Positions 7,911 to 17,689 of a DNA stretch of 64,000 nt are shown piece by piece (the first letter of the stretch is position 1; each line of letters begins with the position of its first letter). This stretch comes from Opitutaceae bacterium (GTDB lineage Bacteria; Verrucomicrobiota; Verrucomicrobiia; Opitutales; Opitutaceae): contig JABTUS010000002.1 in NCBI GenBank assembly GCA_015075305.1, forward strand, positions 372,001 through 436,000, written 5' to 3'. Position numbers and translations under genes: made by a program. Below the pieces are notes generated by a model. The model worked only from the letters and a program-made list of their open reading frames with translations, searched no databases and was not told the origin of the DNA.

Positions 7911-9677
7911 ATGACACCGTTTGAATCAAGTCTTAGGATTGCGATTCAGGAGCATCAGGCAGGGCGTCATGATGTGGCGTTCAAGCTCTATCGCGACCTC
8001 CTCTCCGCCTCGCCGGGAGATCCGCTCGCCAATGCGCAAATGGGCCTGCTGCTGCACCAGCACGGAGCCCACGCACAGGCGATCGAACATTTTGACACAT
8101 CGTTGAAGGCGAACGAGGCGCAATCCGGTGTCTGGACGAATCGCGGCGAGGCCGCCCGTTCGCTGGACCGGCTTGCCGACGCCGAAGCCTGCTTCCGCCG
8201 CGCCCTGCAGTACAAGCCCGACTGCGCGATCACCCACAACAATCTCGGGCTTGTCCTCTATAGACGCGGCAGACTCAGCGAGGCGGAAGCCGCCTACCGG
8301 CAGTCGATCGCCATTTCTCCGGAAAGGGCCAAAACCTGGGCGAACCTCGCCAATGTGCTGCGCGACTGGATGCGGTTTGACGAATCGGAGGATGCCTTGC
8401 GCAAGGCGATCGAACTCGAGCCGGGCGAGAACATATCCCGCAGCAACCTGATTTTTCTCCTCGGTTACCGCTCGCAGGAGGCGCCCGGGGAAATTTATGC
8501 GGAGGCGCGCCAGTTCAGGGTGCCGGCCACCGCAGATCCCGCAGCTCCCGTCGCGCGCCCGCTGTCAGGCGGCCGCCGCCTGCGCATAGGCTACCTCTCG
8601 CCCGACTTCCGCGCACACTCCGTGGCGACCTTCATTGAGCCCGTCCTGGCCGGGCACGACACGCGCCGCGTCGAGGTGATCTGCTACGCAAATGTCGCCC
8701 GGCCCGATCCGGTGACGGACCGTTTGCGTTCACGCATGCCCGCGTGGCATTCGATCTACACCCTCAACGACACGGCGGCCACCACTCTGATTCGCAGCCA
8801 CCAGCTTGACGTGCTTGTGGATCTGGCCGGCCACACCGCGGGAAATCGCCTCGGGATCTTTTCCCGGCGCGCTGCACCCGTTCAGGCATGCTACCTCGGT
8901 TTCTTTGCGACGACTGGACTGCGCGCCATGGACTACTGGATCACGGACAACGTCCTGCACCCGCCCGACTATCAGGACCTGTTCGTGGAGCAGCTCTGGC
9001 GCCTTCCCCGCTGCTGGCTGGCGTACCAGCCTCCGGCGGAGGCGCCGGAACCCGATGTCTCGACGACGGCTGACGCCGTTGTTTTCGGATCTTTCAATCA
9101 GATCCTGAAAGTCACGAACACCACGGTTGGGTTGTGGAGCACCGTGCTTCGCCGGATTCCAGGATCGAGGCTCGTGCTGAAGTCGTGGAGTCTGCGTGAC
9201 AACGAATCCCGCGACCGCATCACGCGCCTCTTTGCCGAGCACCAAGTGGCGCCTGAAAGGATCGAAATGCTTCCCGCGTTCCCCAGTCGCGCGGAACACC
9301 TGGCTGCCTATCGCCGCATCGACATCGCCTTGGATACATTTCCTTACACCGGCGGCACCACCACCTGCGAGGCGCTTTGGATGGGCGTGCCCGTCGTCAC
9401 GCTGGCGGGTGGCACCATGCCTGCCCGCATGTCGACATCGATTCTGACCGCAGCGGGCTTCCCCGCCTGGTGTGCGCAGTCGCCCGAGGAGTTCGCGGAC
9501 ATCGCAGTTCGCCTCGCCGCCGAGCGTCGCTCGCGCGATCACGATGCGTGCCTCGATTCTCGCCGGAAACTGCGCAACGCCGTGGCACACTCCAGCCTTT
9601 GTGACGGAACGGCCCTGGCACAAGGGTTGGAAGAGGCGTACACGCGCATGGTGGAGGAATGCCTCCAGCGCCAATAG
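7911..9677 (+). CDS. TPR-GT41 O-GlcNAc-transferase-like protein (copy 3)
   Basis: This 588-residue paralog has the shortest TPR section (about five units in residues 1-190). Its GT41 domain, starting near residue 223 (RLRIGYLSPDFRAHSV), keeps DVLVDLAGHT, APVQACYLGFFATTGL, MDYWITDN and FPYTGGTTTCEALWMGVPVV. It follows copy 2 by 11 bases and so is probably co-transcribed. The catalytic domains of the three copies are very similar while the TPR counts differ. This fits local duplication with diversification of the substrate-binding solenoid, which is inference from the alignment by eye. Confidence 0.88.
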   Translation: MTPFESSLRIAIQEHQAGRHDVAFKLYRDLLSASPGDPLANAQMGLLLHQHGAHAQAIEHFDTSLKANEAQSGVWTNRGEAARSLDRLADAEACFRRALQYKPDCAITHNNLGLVLYRRGRLSEAEAAYRQSIAISPERAKTWANLANVLRDWMRFDESEDALRKAIELEPGENISRSNLIFLLGYRSQEAPGEIYAEARQFRVPATADPAAPVARPLSGGRRLRIGYLSPDFRAHSVATFIEPVLAGHDTRRVEVICYANVARPDPVTDRLRSRMPAWHSIYTLNDTAATTLIRSHQLDVLVDLAGHTAGNRLGIFSRRAAPVQACYLGFFATTGLRAMDYWITDNVLHPPDYQDLFVEQLWRLPRCWLAYQPPAEAPEPDVSTTADAVVFGSFNQILKVTNTTVGLWSTVLRRIPGSRLVLKSWSLRDNESRDRITRLFAEHQVAPERIEMLPAFPSRAEHLAAYRRIDIALDTFPYTGGTTTCEALWMGVPVVTLAGGTMPARMSTSILTAAGFPAWCAQSPEEFADIAVRLAAERRSRDHDACLDSRRKLRNAVAHSSLCDGTALAQGLEEAYTRMVEECLQRQ

Positions 9678-9726
9678 CGGAAGGCGGCACCATTTCCTGC
9701 TGCCGGATCCAGGGATGCCAGCCGGT

Positions 9727-11136
9727 TCAAAAGAACGTGTAGTACTTGCCCTCCGCCAGCCGCTTGAGCAGCAGCGCCAGTTCCAACGCGTGGTAGTCGC
9801 CCCACATTGAAGACTCGCCGCACGGCACCTTCCGGCCCTTCGGAACGTAGTCCCAGCCATTCGGACGATGATAGACGCTGTGCAGCAGCAGTCCCTGATG
9901 CTTCGGATTCACCGACAGGTAGGGCTCGTCGAAAAGCGTGTCGGCCACGGTCAGACCGGCCTGCAGGTAGCGGCGACCGGCAGCCTTCTCGCCATTGCCG
10001 CCGAGCCAGAGGCCAAGGCGAATGAACCCCTGCGCCGCAATCGCCGCAGCTGAACTGTCGACGGGCTCGTGCTCATTGAAGGGATCAGCGGGACGAGCCG
10101 CAAAGTTGCCGAGCCGGTGGGTGTTCAACGCCGAACTGTCCCAGTAGGGCACGCCGTCACTCGCCGAGTAGCCGTCAATGTAGTAATCCGAGCTGGCGCG
10201 CGCGGTTTCCAGAAAGACATTCGTCACAGCCCGCCGGCCGCCCATCGCATCCAGCGAGGTGCCGGGAACGGTGTCGAGAAACTCAAGCTGTTCGGCAAAA
10301 CCGCAGATGATCCACGCCGCGCCGCGCGTCCAGGTTGTGAACGGGGAATAACCCTGCTGGCTCGACGGACAGCGGTACTGGCCGTCGTTGCGGTTGAAGA
10401 TGGACTCGTGCGCCACACGGCCCCGGATGTCATAGCTGTCCCTCCCCCGGCCAAAGAACACATTGAATCTCGCGGTAGTCGCCGCGTGCTCGATCGCCCG
10501 ATGCAGCAGGTTGATCGGCTTGTCGCCCTCCCCCATCAGCGCATGCCCCAGTTGGTGGGCGACCACGAGCGATCGCATGGAGCGGATCGTATCGGCAAAA
10601 AGCGACTGCGGTCCGTTGAAGGAGTAGATGTAGCCGCTCGGGGCGACACCCGCGCCGCCAACCGGCGACCAGGGGGCCTTGTAGCTCGTGGGTACATGGC
10701 GTGCGGCCTGCACGGCGCCGGAAACCTTCAGGGCCAGCTCGCAGAAATTCAATTCGTCACGATTCTCGGGGATGCGACCTTCGAGCTGCAGTCGGCGCAG
10801 GTTCCCATAGGTCGAGACATTGTTGAATCCATGGTCGTGCACACCGACGTGGGATACATGGGACGCCATGAGCTTGACCGTCTTTTCCCGGCCCAGCTTG
10901 AGGAAACTCTCGTCGCCCGTGGCGTCGTACTGCAGAAACGCCATGCCGAACTGGAAGCCCTGCGTCCACTCCGTCCATCCGCGCGACGTGTATCCGCCCT
11001 TGACCGTGAAAACGGGCGTGCCCTTGGCGGGATCCCAGGTTGCATCGATCGACCGGATCTTTTTTCCGGCGAGGTCGAAGACGCGCGCGACCTTTCGCTG
11101 CAATGACCGGGGTGTAAGCTTCAGATTGATTTTCAT
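9727..11136 (-). CDS. GH88-type unsaturated glucuronyl/rhamnogalacturonyl hydrolase
   Basis: The protein has 469 residues and an (alpha/alpha)6-barrel type sequence resembling family GH88/UGL. These enzymes remove the 4,5-unsaturated uronic acid left by polysaccharide lyases. Recognisable blocks are GWTEWTQGFQFGMAFLQYDATGD, VHDHGFNNVSTYGNL with an acidic residue at the position of the first catalytic Asp, SFNGPQSLFADTIRSM with the second Asp candidate, and CPSSQQGYSPFTTWTRGAAW. EPVDSSAAAIAAQGFIRLG is near the C-terminus. There is no signal peptide, so action on imported oligosaccharides is expected. The ATG at 11136 (MKINLKLTPR) is preferred, because the upstream extension is Arg-rich and lacks family features. 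Confidence 0.8.
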   Translation of the reverse strand: MKINLKLTPRSLQRKVARVFDLAGKKIRSIDATWDPAKGTPVFTVKGGYTSRGWTEWTQGFQFGMAFLQYDATGDESFLKLGREKTVKLMASHVSHVGVHDHGFNNVSTYGNLRRLQLEGRIPENRDELNFCELALKVSGAVQAARHVPTSYKAPWSPVGGAGVAPSGYIYSFNGPQSLFADTIRSMRSLVVAHQLGHALMGEGDKPINLLHRAIEHAATTARFNVFFGRGRDSYDIRGRVAHESIFNRNDGQYRCPSSQQGYSPFTTWTRGAAWIICGFAEQLEFLDTVPGTSLDAMGGRRAVTNVFLETARASSDYYIDGYSASDGVPYWDSSALNTHRLGNFAARPADPFNEHEPVDSSAAAIAAQGFIRLGLWLGGNGEKAAGRRYLQAGLTVADTLFDEPYLSVNPKHQGLLLHSVYHRPNGWDYVPKGRKVPCGESSMWGDYHALELALLLKRLAEGKYYTFF

Positions 11137-11362
11137 GGGCGTGGGAGATTGAGCCACAACGCTGCAACCTGCCCTCGCGCGAAACAAGGTCGAAACCGCT
11201 TGAGGACGGATTAGTGCTGATTCCTGGCGGCTTTGTCGCGGTGGCTCCCTTTCCGCACCCGACCGGGAGAGCGCGGTTGCATGGGCTGCATGCCTGGGGG
11301 TTTTGCGGCGCCGGATCATTTTCTCCGTGCGCTCCCGTTGCGGTTCACTACGGTTTGCGGCG

Positions 11363-12004
11363 ATGTCACTCGCCGATCTCAGAAGGGATTACAGTCTGGC
11401 CGGGCTGTCAGAACAGGATCTCGCCAAGGATCCCTTCCGACAATTTGACGCGTGGTTCCAGGAGGCTGAGGCGGCGCGCATTCCCGAGCCGAACGCCACC
11501 GTGCTGGCGACGTCGACCCGTGACGGCCGCCCTTCAACACGCACTGTCCTGCTCAAGGGAATCGACGGGCGGGGGTTCGTATTTTTCTCCAACTACGAGA
11601 GCCGCAAGGGCCGCGAGCTCGAGGCCAATCCATTTGCCTCGCTAACATTTCCCTGGATCGCGATGGAGCGACAGGTGATTGTCGAGGGCGCGATCGTCAG
11701 GGTGAGTCGGGAGGAGAGCGCCGCCTACTTCCATTCGCGTCCTCGGGCCAGTCAGCTCGGAGCCTGGGTTTCCCATCAGAGCAGCGTTGTTCCAAACAGG
11801 GAGACGTTGGAATCAAGCATGAAGGCGCTCGAGGAAAAGTACGCTGGTGCGGAAGTTCCCCTGCCGCCCTACTGGGGCGGATACCGCCTGCTGCCGGATT
11901 CGGTTGAATTCTGGCAGGGGCGCCGCAGCCGGCTGCACGACCGCCTGCGCTATCGCCGCGAAAAGGCGGGCGGGGACTGGATCGTCGAGCGGCTGTCACC
12001 ATGA
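11363..12004 (+). CDS. pdxH: Pyridoxine/pyridoxamine 5'-phosphate oxidase
   Basis: This 213-residue FMN enzyme oxidises PNP or PMP to pyridoxal 5'-phosphate in the last step of vitamin B6 synthesis and salvage. Clear family motifs are [15 protein letters not shown] at the N-terminus, [15 protein letters not shown] and [18 protein letters not shown] (FMN/phosphate binding), the [16 protein letters not shown] block, and the C-terminal [32 protein letters not shown] signature that binds substrate and FMN. The ATG at 11363 ([10 protein letters not shown]) gives the usual length. The stop overlaps the start of the histidine kinase as ATGA, so the two are coupled. Confidence 0.95.
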   Translation: MSLADLRRDYSLAGLSEQDLAKDPFRQFDAWFQEAEAARIPEPNATVLATSTRDGRPSTRTVLLKGIDGRGFVFFSNYESRKGRELEANPFASLTFPWIAMERQVIVEGAIVRVSREESAAYFHSRPRASQLGAWVSHQSSVVPNRETLESSMKALEEKYAGAEVPLPPYWGGYRLLPDSVEFWQGRRSRLHDRLRYRREKAGGDWIVERLSP

Positions 12005-13701
12005 AGCTGCCCGCGAGCGAAAGCCAAGCGCTCCACGCAGAAAACAGGAATGACGCCGCCTCGCGGCGTTCAAGGCCGACGCCGGCATCCCCGCGCCGAA
12101 AACGCGCATCAGCCTCCTCCCGCCCAGCCGCCAGGCGCCCACCGCCCACGCTCCTGGCGACCGCGCTCCAGGCGCTGCCCGAAGGCGTGCTGATCGCTCC
12201 GGCACGCTGGCGCCGCTCCGGACTTCCGATCGCGTTCGCCAACGCGCGCATTTGCTCAATGACGGGATATTCCGAGGCGGAGCTGACGACGCGCACGCAT
12301 GACTTCCTTCACGTCGACAAGGCCGAGCTCGTCCGGCAGCGCCGGTGGTTTCGCTCCGCACGCCCCGGAAGCACGTATTCAGCGGAGGGATACCTGACAC
12401 GCCGCGACGGCTCCACGCTCTTTGCCGCATGGCTGCTGAGCCCCCTCTGCAACCGGCGTGGCCGGGTCACGCATGTCGTCGCAAGCTACCGGGACGTCAC
12501 CGAAAAACGCCGCCTTGAGGAGGCGCTCGGACACGCGCAGCGCATCGACACCGTCAGCCGGCTCGCGGGGGGCGTCGCACACGACTTCAACAATCTGCTG
12601 TCGGTGATAAACGGCTATTCCGAGATCCTTGCGGATCGTTTCACCGACGACGAACACACCCGGAGGACCATCTCGGAGATTCATTCGGCGGGACAGAAAG
12701 CCGCAAAGCTCACGCGGCAGCTGCTCGCGTTCAGTCGGCGCCAGACTCTCGAGCCGCAGGTGATCAGCCTCAACGATGTCATCCAGGCGAACAGCGATCT
12801 TTTCGGACGGCTGCTGCGCCCGTATCACCAGCTCAATCTGTCGCTTTCACCTGACACCCGGAACGTGCGCGTGGATCCCACCGCCATCCAGCAGGTGCTG
12901 CTCAACCTGACGCTGAACGCCCGGGATGCGCTTTCGCCGGGAGGCCAGGTCACGATCAGCACGTCCAGAAGGCCCATGAAGACGGGTCTGACCACCAGGC
13001 GCGTCGACATTCCCCCCGGCCACTACACGCTGCTGTCCGTGAGCGACAGCGGGAACGGCATGGACGAGGAGGTCCAGGCGCATCTCTTCGAGCCGTTCTT
13101 CACGACCAAGCCCCAGGGTGAGGGCACGGGGCTCGGTCTTGCCCTGGTCTACGGTGTGGTGCAGCAGAACAAGGGGCACATAGCGGTCCACAGCGCGCCG
13201 GGAATCGGCACCACGTTCGACATCTATCTGCCGGAGGTCAATGAACCGGCGGGCCCGCGGCCGGCGGTGCTGTCGACACTTCCAACGACGGGCGGGAGGG
13301 AGTCGGTCCTGATCGTCGAAGGCGACAATGTGCTTAGAAAGATGATCGCGGGCATACTGACATCGGAGGGATATGTCGTCATCGACTCCGCAACAGCCAA
13401 CGAAATCCTGCCCGTCGGCGCAGCGCGCGAGCCTGCCACTGAGCTCGTCATCCTGGACAGCCGGCTGCCCGGAGCCGAGGCGCTCGTGCGCCGGCTGGCG
13501 GCCGCAAATTCCGCGCTTCGCCTGCTGGCCACGGGTGATCACGATCCGCCGACTCCCCTGTCATGGGTTGACCAGACCGCGCAGGCCCACCTGGTCAAAC
13601 CCTTTACGTTGAGCACGCTTCTGAAGGTGATCCGGGCGCTGCTTGACCGCGAGCTCGGCAGCGTGGCCGCGGTGCAGGTGGAAACGGAACCCTTTCTCTG
13701 A
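12001..13701 (+). CDS. PAS-domain hybrid histidine kinase
   Basis: This 566-residue signalling protein has no membrane segment, so it is a cytoplasmic sensor. Residues 50-170 form a PAS/PAC domain ([11 protein letters not shown], then [18 protein letters not shown]). The HisKA motif is [20 protein letters not shown] with phospho-acceptor His194. The HATPase part has [12 protein letters not shown] (N box), [12 protein letters not shown] (G1) and [13 protein letters not shown] (G2). A receiver domain covers about residues 437-560, with phospho-acceptor Asp486 ([10 protein letters not shown]) and the conserved Lys in LVKPF. The acidic pocket reads VEGDN rather than V-D-D-E, so one of the two metal-binding acids appears lost. 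The ATG overlaps the pdxH stop, and sixA follows 15 bases on. Confidence 0.9.
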   Translation: MKLPASESQALHAENRNDAASRRSRPTPASPRRKRASASSRPAARRPPPTLLATALQALPEGVLIAPARWRRSGLPIAFANARICSMTGYSEAELTTRTHDFLHVDKAELVRQRRWFRSARPGSTYSAEGYLTRRDGSTLFAAWLLSPLCNRRGRVTHVVASYRDVTEKRRLEEALGHAQRIDTVSRLAGGVAHDFNNLLSVINGYSEILADRFTDDEHTRRTISEIHSAGQKAAKLTRQLLAFSRRQTLEPQVISLNDVIQANSDLFGRLLRPYHQLNLSLSPDTRNVRVDPTAIQQVLLNLTLNARDALSPGGQVTISTSRRPMKTGLTTRRVDIPPGHYTLLSVSDSGNGMDEEVQAHLFEPFFTTKPQGEGTGLGLALVYGVVQQNKGHIAVHSAPGIGTTFDIYLPEVNEPAGPRPAVLSTLPTTGGRESVLIVEGDNVLRKMIAGILTSEGYVVIDSATANEILPVGAAREPATELVILDSRLPGAEALVRRLAAANSALRLLATGDHDPPTPLSWVDQTAQAHLVKPFTLSTLLKVIRALLDRELGSVAAVQVETEPFL

Positions 13702-13716
13702 TCGATCCCGCCTGTC

Positions 13717-14253
13717 ATGCTCTACCTGATCCGACACGCGCATGCCGTCCCGGCATCGGAGGATCCGCTTCGCCCCCTCAGCCTCGCAGGCGTTCAGGAA
13801 TGCGCATTGCTGGTGCGTTTTTTTGCCGAAAATCACCAGCTTCTTCCAACTCAGATCTGGCACAGCCCCCATGCACGCTCGCGCGAAACGGCAGACCGTC
13901 TCGCCGCAGGGTTGAATCAGGATTCCGCGCGCGTTGAGATCCCGGGGATTCTCGGCGATGATGATCCCAGGGTGCTCTTGGCACGCGTCAACGATCTGCC
14001 GCCCGGATCTGAAATCGCAGTGGTCGGACACGACCCCCACCTGACCCGCCTTGCGTCACTGCTGATCCGCGGCCGGTCGAAACCCGCGCTCATGGATCTC
14101 AAGAAGGGGTCGGTGCTTGCTCTTGAAAAGACTGAAACACGTCACAAGAAGTCGGGACAACCCCGCTGGATGGTCTGCTGGTACATGACACCAGGACTGT
14201 TGAAAGTCCCGCAAGGCGCAGCGACCCCGCCCAAGGCAAAACCGGCGGCCTGA
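13717..14253 (+). CDS. sixA: SixA-type phosphohistidine phosphatase
   Basis: This 178-residue histidine-phosphatase-superfamily protein starts with MLYLIRHAHAVPA, where the first His of RH is the phospho-acceptor. WHSPHARSRETADRL and VVGHDPHLTRLASLL complete the active site. SixA in E. coli removes phosphate from the HPt domain of ArcB, and this copy has the same short one-domain form. It lies 15 bases after a hybrid histidine kinase, so it may act on that kinase or its partner. The C-terminal 20 residues (Pro/Lys/Ala-rich) are a variable tail. Confidence 0.85.
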   Translation: MLYLIRHAHAVPASEDPLRPLSLAGVQECALLVRFFAENHQLLPTQIWHSPHARSRETADRLAAGLNQDSARVEIPGILGDDDPRVLLARVNDLPPGSEIAVVGHDPHLTRLASLLIRGRSKPALMDLKKGSVLALEKTETRHKKSGQPRWMVCWYMTPGLLKVPQGAATPPKAKPAA

Positions 14254-14401
14254 TCCCCTGTTTCAGCCCCGCTTCAGCCTTTGCAGGCGCTCACCCGCGG
14301 TCCGTCGCGAAGTGGAGGGCATGGTGCGCGAGCTTCTCCGATTGCAGCGCGGTCGCGAGCCGCAAAATCGCTTTGCGCCGCATGGGGCGGTTTCGTCTCG
14401 T

Positions 14402-15136
14402 ATGAGTGTGCCGCCCTCATTCCACCTCCTGCCCTCCCGCCTCGGCGGCGCTGCGGAAAACATGGCGATCGATTTTCTCCTGCTCCAGCGATACCCGGAC
14501 TCATCCCAGGCCCGCTTTCGACACTATGGCTGGCACCGTCCGGCCCGCACATTCGGTTACAGCCAGAAGTTCGCCTTCATCCGCGACCAACTCGCGTCAG
14601 ATTCCGCTCCCACGGAAATCTGCCGGCGCTTCACAGGCGGCGGCCTCGTCGACCATCGCGAAGACTGGACCTACGCGCTGGTGATCCCCCGGGGACACCC
14701 CATCGAGGCGGGACGGGCCGTAGATTGCTACCGCGACGTGCACGAGGCGCTTGCAGCGGCGATGAGAGAACTCGGACAGCCCGCGGAAACCAAAAAGCCA
14801 GGCGAATCATCCGCCCCGTCCTCCGGGCAGGCAGCCGCCGGCGTCTGCTTCAGTCAGGCGGAATACCACGACGTCATTGTCCCCGGTTCCGGCGTCAAGA
14901 TCGCCGGCGCAGCGCAAAAACGAAACAAACACGGCTTGATCCTCCAAGGCTCGATCTGGCGCCCGTCAGCAGGCAAGATCCGGAACTGGGAGGATTTCCT
15001 CGCCGGCTTCGTCGAAAGACTTGGGCGGTTGGTTCAGGCCGCGCCTGAGGAGACGCCATGGCCCGACTTCAACGACAATGAAGTCGAGCAGTTGACCGCG
15101 ACCTACACCTCGGACGAATGGAATCAGCAGCGCTGA
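14402..15136 (+). CDS. Lipoate-protein ligase A family (BPL/LplA fold)
   Basis: The protein has 244 residues and a biotin/lipoyl ligase fold. The family motif R-R-x-T-G-G-G is seen in CRRFTGGGLVDHREDWTYALVIP, and the lysine that contacts the lipoyl- or octanoyl-adenylate is in GVKIAGAAQKRNKHGLILQGSI. It would attach lipoate or octanoate to E2 or H proteins. The separate C-terminal accessory domain of E. coli LplA is lacking, so LipM/LipL-like transferase activity is possible. I chose the ATG at 14402 (MSVPPSFHLLP), because the 30 residues in front look non-native. Lipoyl synthase is not nearby. Confidence 0.78.
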   Translation: MSVPPSFHLLPSRLGGAAENMAIDFLLLQRYPDSSQARFRHYGWHRPARTFGYSQKFAFIRDQLASDSAPTEICRRFTGGGLVDHREDWTYALVIPRGHPIEAGRAVDCYRDVHEALAAAMRELGQPAETKKPGESSAPSSGQAAAGVCFSQAEYHDVIVPGSGVKIAGAAQKRNKHGLILQGSIWRPSAGKIRNWEDFLAGFVERLGRLVQAAPEETPWPDFNDNEVEQLTATYTSDEWNQQR

Positions 15137-15199
15137 TGTCCACAATGGAAGGCTCTGCGTTTCATCGCAGCGCTTTCCAGGTCCGCGTAATGCAGGCCG

Positions 15200-16120
15200 T
15201 TACTTTTTGGCGCTCAACACCGCCGGCACGCTCTTGATGTACTTGTAGAGCGCTGTCAGTTCGAGATCAGTCATCTGTCCGAACGCCGCAGGCATGACCG
15301 GACTCAAGGGATGCCCGTCGGGAAGGGTTCTCGACCGAAGCACATGCATGAAGTCGGCGGGGGATGCCTGTGCCATGAACAGACCTGGCGCCGGCGTGAG
15401 ATTGGGGGCGAGCGGCCAGTCGGGCGGAGCTCCGGGGATTTTTCCCCCAGCCAGGTTGGTGCCATGGCATCCCGTGCAGCTTGCGCTGAGATACCTGCCG
15501 TACTCCGCGGTCGCCTCCGCCGCCACGGCCACCGGACGTTTGGCATCGTGGTCGATGCGGGCGGCGTCGATCTTCATTTCACCCAAGGCAATCAGCACCT
15601 TCATCAGCGGACCCGGTTTCACCGGACCACTCGCCCGATCGACCGCCGGTAGCGTCTTCAGAAATGCAATCAGTGCGCCAAGGTCCTCATCGCTGAGCAC
15701 GCTGTATTCAAACGACGGCATCAGGAGGAGCGGGCGTCCATTGCCCGCGACGCCATGCCGGATGGCTCGCACGTAGTCCAAGTCGCCGAAATTGGTGGGA
15801 AGCCCGCCCTTGCCACGCGTCAGGTTGGGACCGGAAAGATGCCCAACCACCGAATCATTGATGACCACTGCGCCGGCGAAATCCTTGCCATGGCAGTCCG
15901 TGCAGCCGCGCGTGTTCGCCAGGTGACGCCCTCGCTCGACTGTTGCGGCATCATTGCGCACCACGACGGAGGGCACGGTCAGCGTGTAGGTGCGCGTGAG
16001 GCGCGTATGGGCGACAGTGAACGCAACAAGCACGGCCAAACCCGCCAATACAATCAATGCAGCAACTCCGAGGAGGAGGGTCCGGACAATTTTTCCGGAG
16101 GAGGAACGCGGGATTTTCAT
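15200..16120 (-). CDS. Membrane-anchored diheme cytochrome c
   Basis: The 306-residue protein starts with a basic stretch and a single hydrophobic helix (about residues 11-36), a signal anchor that places the rest in the periplasm. Two c-type heme sites are visible, CTDCH at 73-77 and CTGCH at 215-219, each followed by a GPNLT or APNLTPAPG segment as in alcohol- and gluconate-dehydrogenase cytochrome subunits. Each domain has downstream Met residues that could be the sixth ligand. It is an electron carrier, possibly for a periplasmic dehydrogenase such as the GMC enzyme far downstream (inference). The ATG at 16120 puts the anchor at the very N-terminus. Confidence 0.85.
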   Translation of the reverse strand: MKIPRSSSGKIVRTLLLGVAALIVLAGLAVLVAFTVAHTRLTRTYTLTVPSVVVRNDAATVERGRHLANTRGCTDCHGKDFAGAVVINDSVVGHLSGPNLTRGKGGLPTNFGDLDYVRAIRHGVAGNGRPLLLMPSFEYSVLSDEDLGALIAFLKTLPAVDRASGPVKPGPLMKVLIALGEMKIDAARIDHDAKRPVAVAAEATAEYGRYLSASCTGCHGTNLAGGKIPGAPPDWPLAPNLTPAPGLFMAQASPADFMHVLRSRTLPDGHPLSPVMPAAFGQMTDLELTALYKYIKSVPAVLSAKK

Positions 16121-16378
16121 GGAAAAGAGAATCGCCACCACAGGCCACTGGATGGCCGATGGGAGCCCGCACGCTGCCTGGCATGACATTACCTTTCAAT
16201 GATTTATTTCATTTGGCTGAATCCTGCGAAAAGCCGGTGGCATCCGGCGTGCCGTGAATTCAGACGAGCCTGGATGCCGCCTGGCGATGTCCGCACGCCT
16301 GCCGACACTTGCGCGATTGCTCCGATGCGCTCATGTTGGCCGCCTGCCCACGCCTTGCAAAACCCCTCCCGGAGCGCC

Positions 16379-17629
16379 ATGAAGTTTCTCCTCCCCATCG
16401 TCACCGCCGCATCGGCTCTGATAGCCGCGCCACACGCACTCGCAGCCGCTGCCGACACACAGGCCATCACGCGCAACTGGATGCCGCCGGAGCTGGCCAG
16501 ACTCGAGATCGGAGCGCCCGCTCCCGATTTCAACCTCCCCGGCATCGATGGCCGCAATCATTCACTGAAGGAGTTCGCAGGAGCGGACGTGCTCATGGTG
16601 CTCTTCACCTCCAATCACTGCCCGACATCACATGGCATCGAGCAGCGCCTGATGAAGCTCTGGAACGATTTTCGGCATCAGGGCTTCGCACTCGTGGCCA
16701 TCAATCCCAACCATCCCGACGGACTGAGCCTCGATGAACTGGGCTACGGTGAATTTGGCGATTCATTCCCGGAGATGAAACCCTACGCGGAAAAGAATGG
16801 CTGGGATTTTCCCTACCTCTATGACGGCGACCGCCAGCTCACTGCACGCGCCTATGGATGCCTGGCAACTCCGCATGTCTTCATTTTCGACAAGGACCGG
16901 AAGCTCCGCTACCAGGGTCGCTTTGACGACTCGCGCTACTCCCAGGAGGAAACGGTGAAGTCCCCCGACGCGCGCAATGCCGTCGTCGCCCTGCTGGCGG
17001 GAAAAGAGGTGCCGGTTGCGGTCACCAAGCCGCACGGCTGCTCCACAAAGTGGCGCGAGCGAAAACCCGCGCATGCGGCCCACGAGCAGAACTGGAGGAG
17101 CCTGCCCGTGACACTCGCCGATATTGATGCCAACGGAGTCCGCGCGCTTCTTGCAGACGCAACCACGAACTTTCGTCTCGTGAATGTCTGGGCGACCTGG
17201 TGCGCGCCTTGCGTTGAGGAGTTTCCGGATCTGGTCCAGCTTGCGCGTCGCCTGGATCTGCGGGAATTCGAATTCCTGACAATCAGCCTTGACGACGAAA
17301 AATCGGCCGCTCGCGCAAAGCTTTTCCTGGAAAAGCAGGGAGCCGGCACATCGCAAAGGACAGCGAGATCCCTGAAGAAGGAGGGACGTCTCACCAACAA
17401 CTATCGTTTTGCGGGGGCGAGCCAGGATTCCCTCGCTGCAGCCTTGGATCCTGAATGGCCAGGACCGGTTCCCCACACCGTGCTTGTCGCACCGGGCGGC
17501 AGGATTGTCTGGCGGCACAACGGACCGATCGAGCCGAAAGGCGCCCTGGCTGCGATTCTGGAAGCCATGACCCCGTACTATCAGCCGCCGCAAAGCACCA
17601 AGGCGCCCGGCGTGGCGACCGTTCCCTGA
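16379..17629 (+). CDS. Exported double-thioredoxin-domain protein
   Basis: The protein has 416 residues with a cleavable signal peptide (MKFLLPIVTAAS..ALA). The first domain (about 45-215) is AhpC/TSA-like, with APAPDFNLPGIDGRNHSL and the motif N-H-C-P-T-S (Cys81). This CPTS form keeps one cysteine only. The second domain (about 240-400) is TlpA-like with WATWCAPC (Cys275/Cys278), a full redox-active pair, and LVAPGGRIVWRHNGPI near the end. It is likely a periplasmic thiol-disulfide protein. It is divergent from the diheme cytochrome c with 258 bases between them. The ATG at 16379 is the one placed before the signal peptide. Confidence 0.82.
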   Translation: MKFLLPIVTAASALIAAPHALAAAADTQAITRNWMPPELARLEIGAPAPDFNLPGIDGRNHSLKEFAGADVLMVLFTSNHCPTSHGIEQRLMKLWNDFRHQGFALVAINPNHPDGLSLDELGYGEFGDSFPEMKPYAEKNGWDFPYLYDGDRQLTARAYGCLATPHVFIFDKDRKLRYQGRFDDSRYSQEETVKSPDARNAVVALLAGKEVPVAVTKPHGCSTKWRERKPAHAAHEQNWRSLPVTLADIDANGVRALLADATTNFRLVNVWATWCAPCVEEFPDLVQLARRLDLREFEFLTISLDDEKSAARAKLFLEKQGAGTSQRTARSLKKEGRLTNNYRFAGASQDSLAAALDPEWPGPVPHTVLVAPGGRIVWRHNGPIEPKGALAAILEAMTPYYQPPQSTKAPGVATVP

Positions 17630-17689
17630 ACGCCCGCCAGCGCCGCGCACTGGAATCCGCCGGTGCGCCTGATTCAAGCGCCTCGCGGC

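Noticed and set aside
10069-11106. 345-residue plus-strand open frame
   Set aside because: Fully antisense to the GH88-type gene, which has clear motifs; typical high-GC shadow frame.
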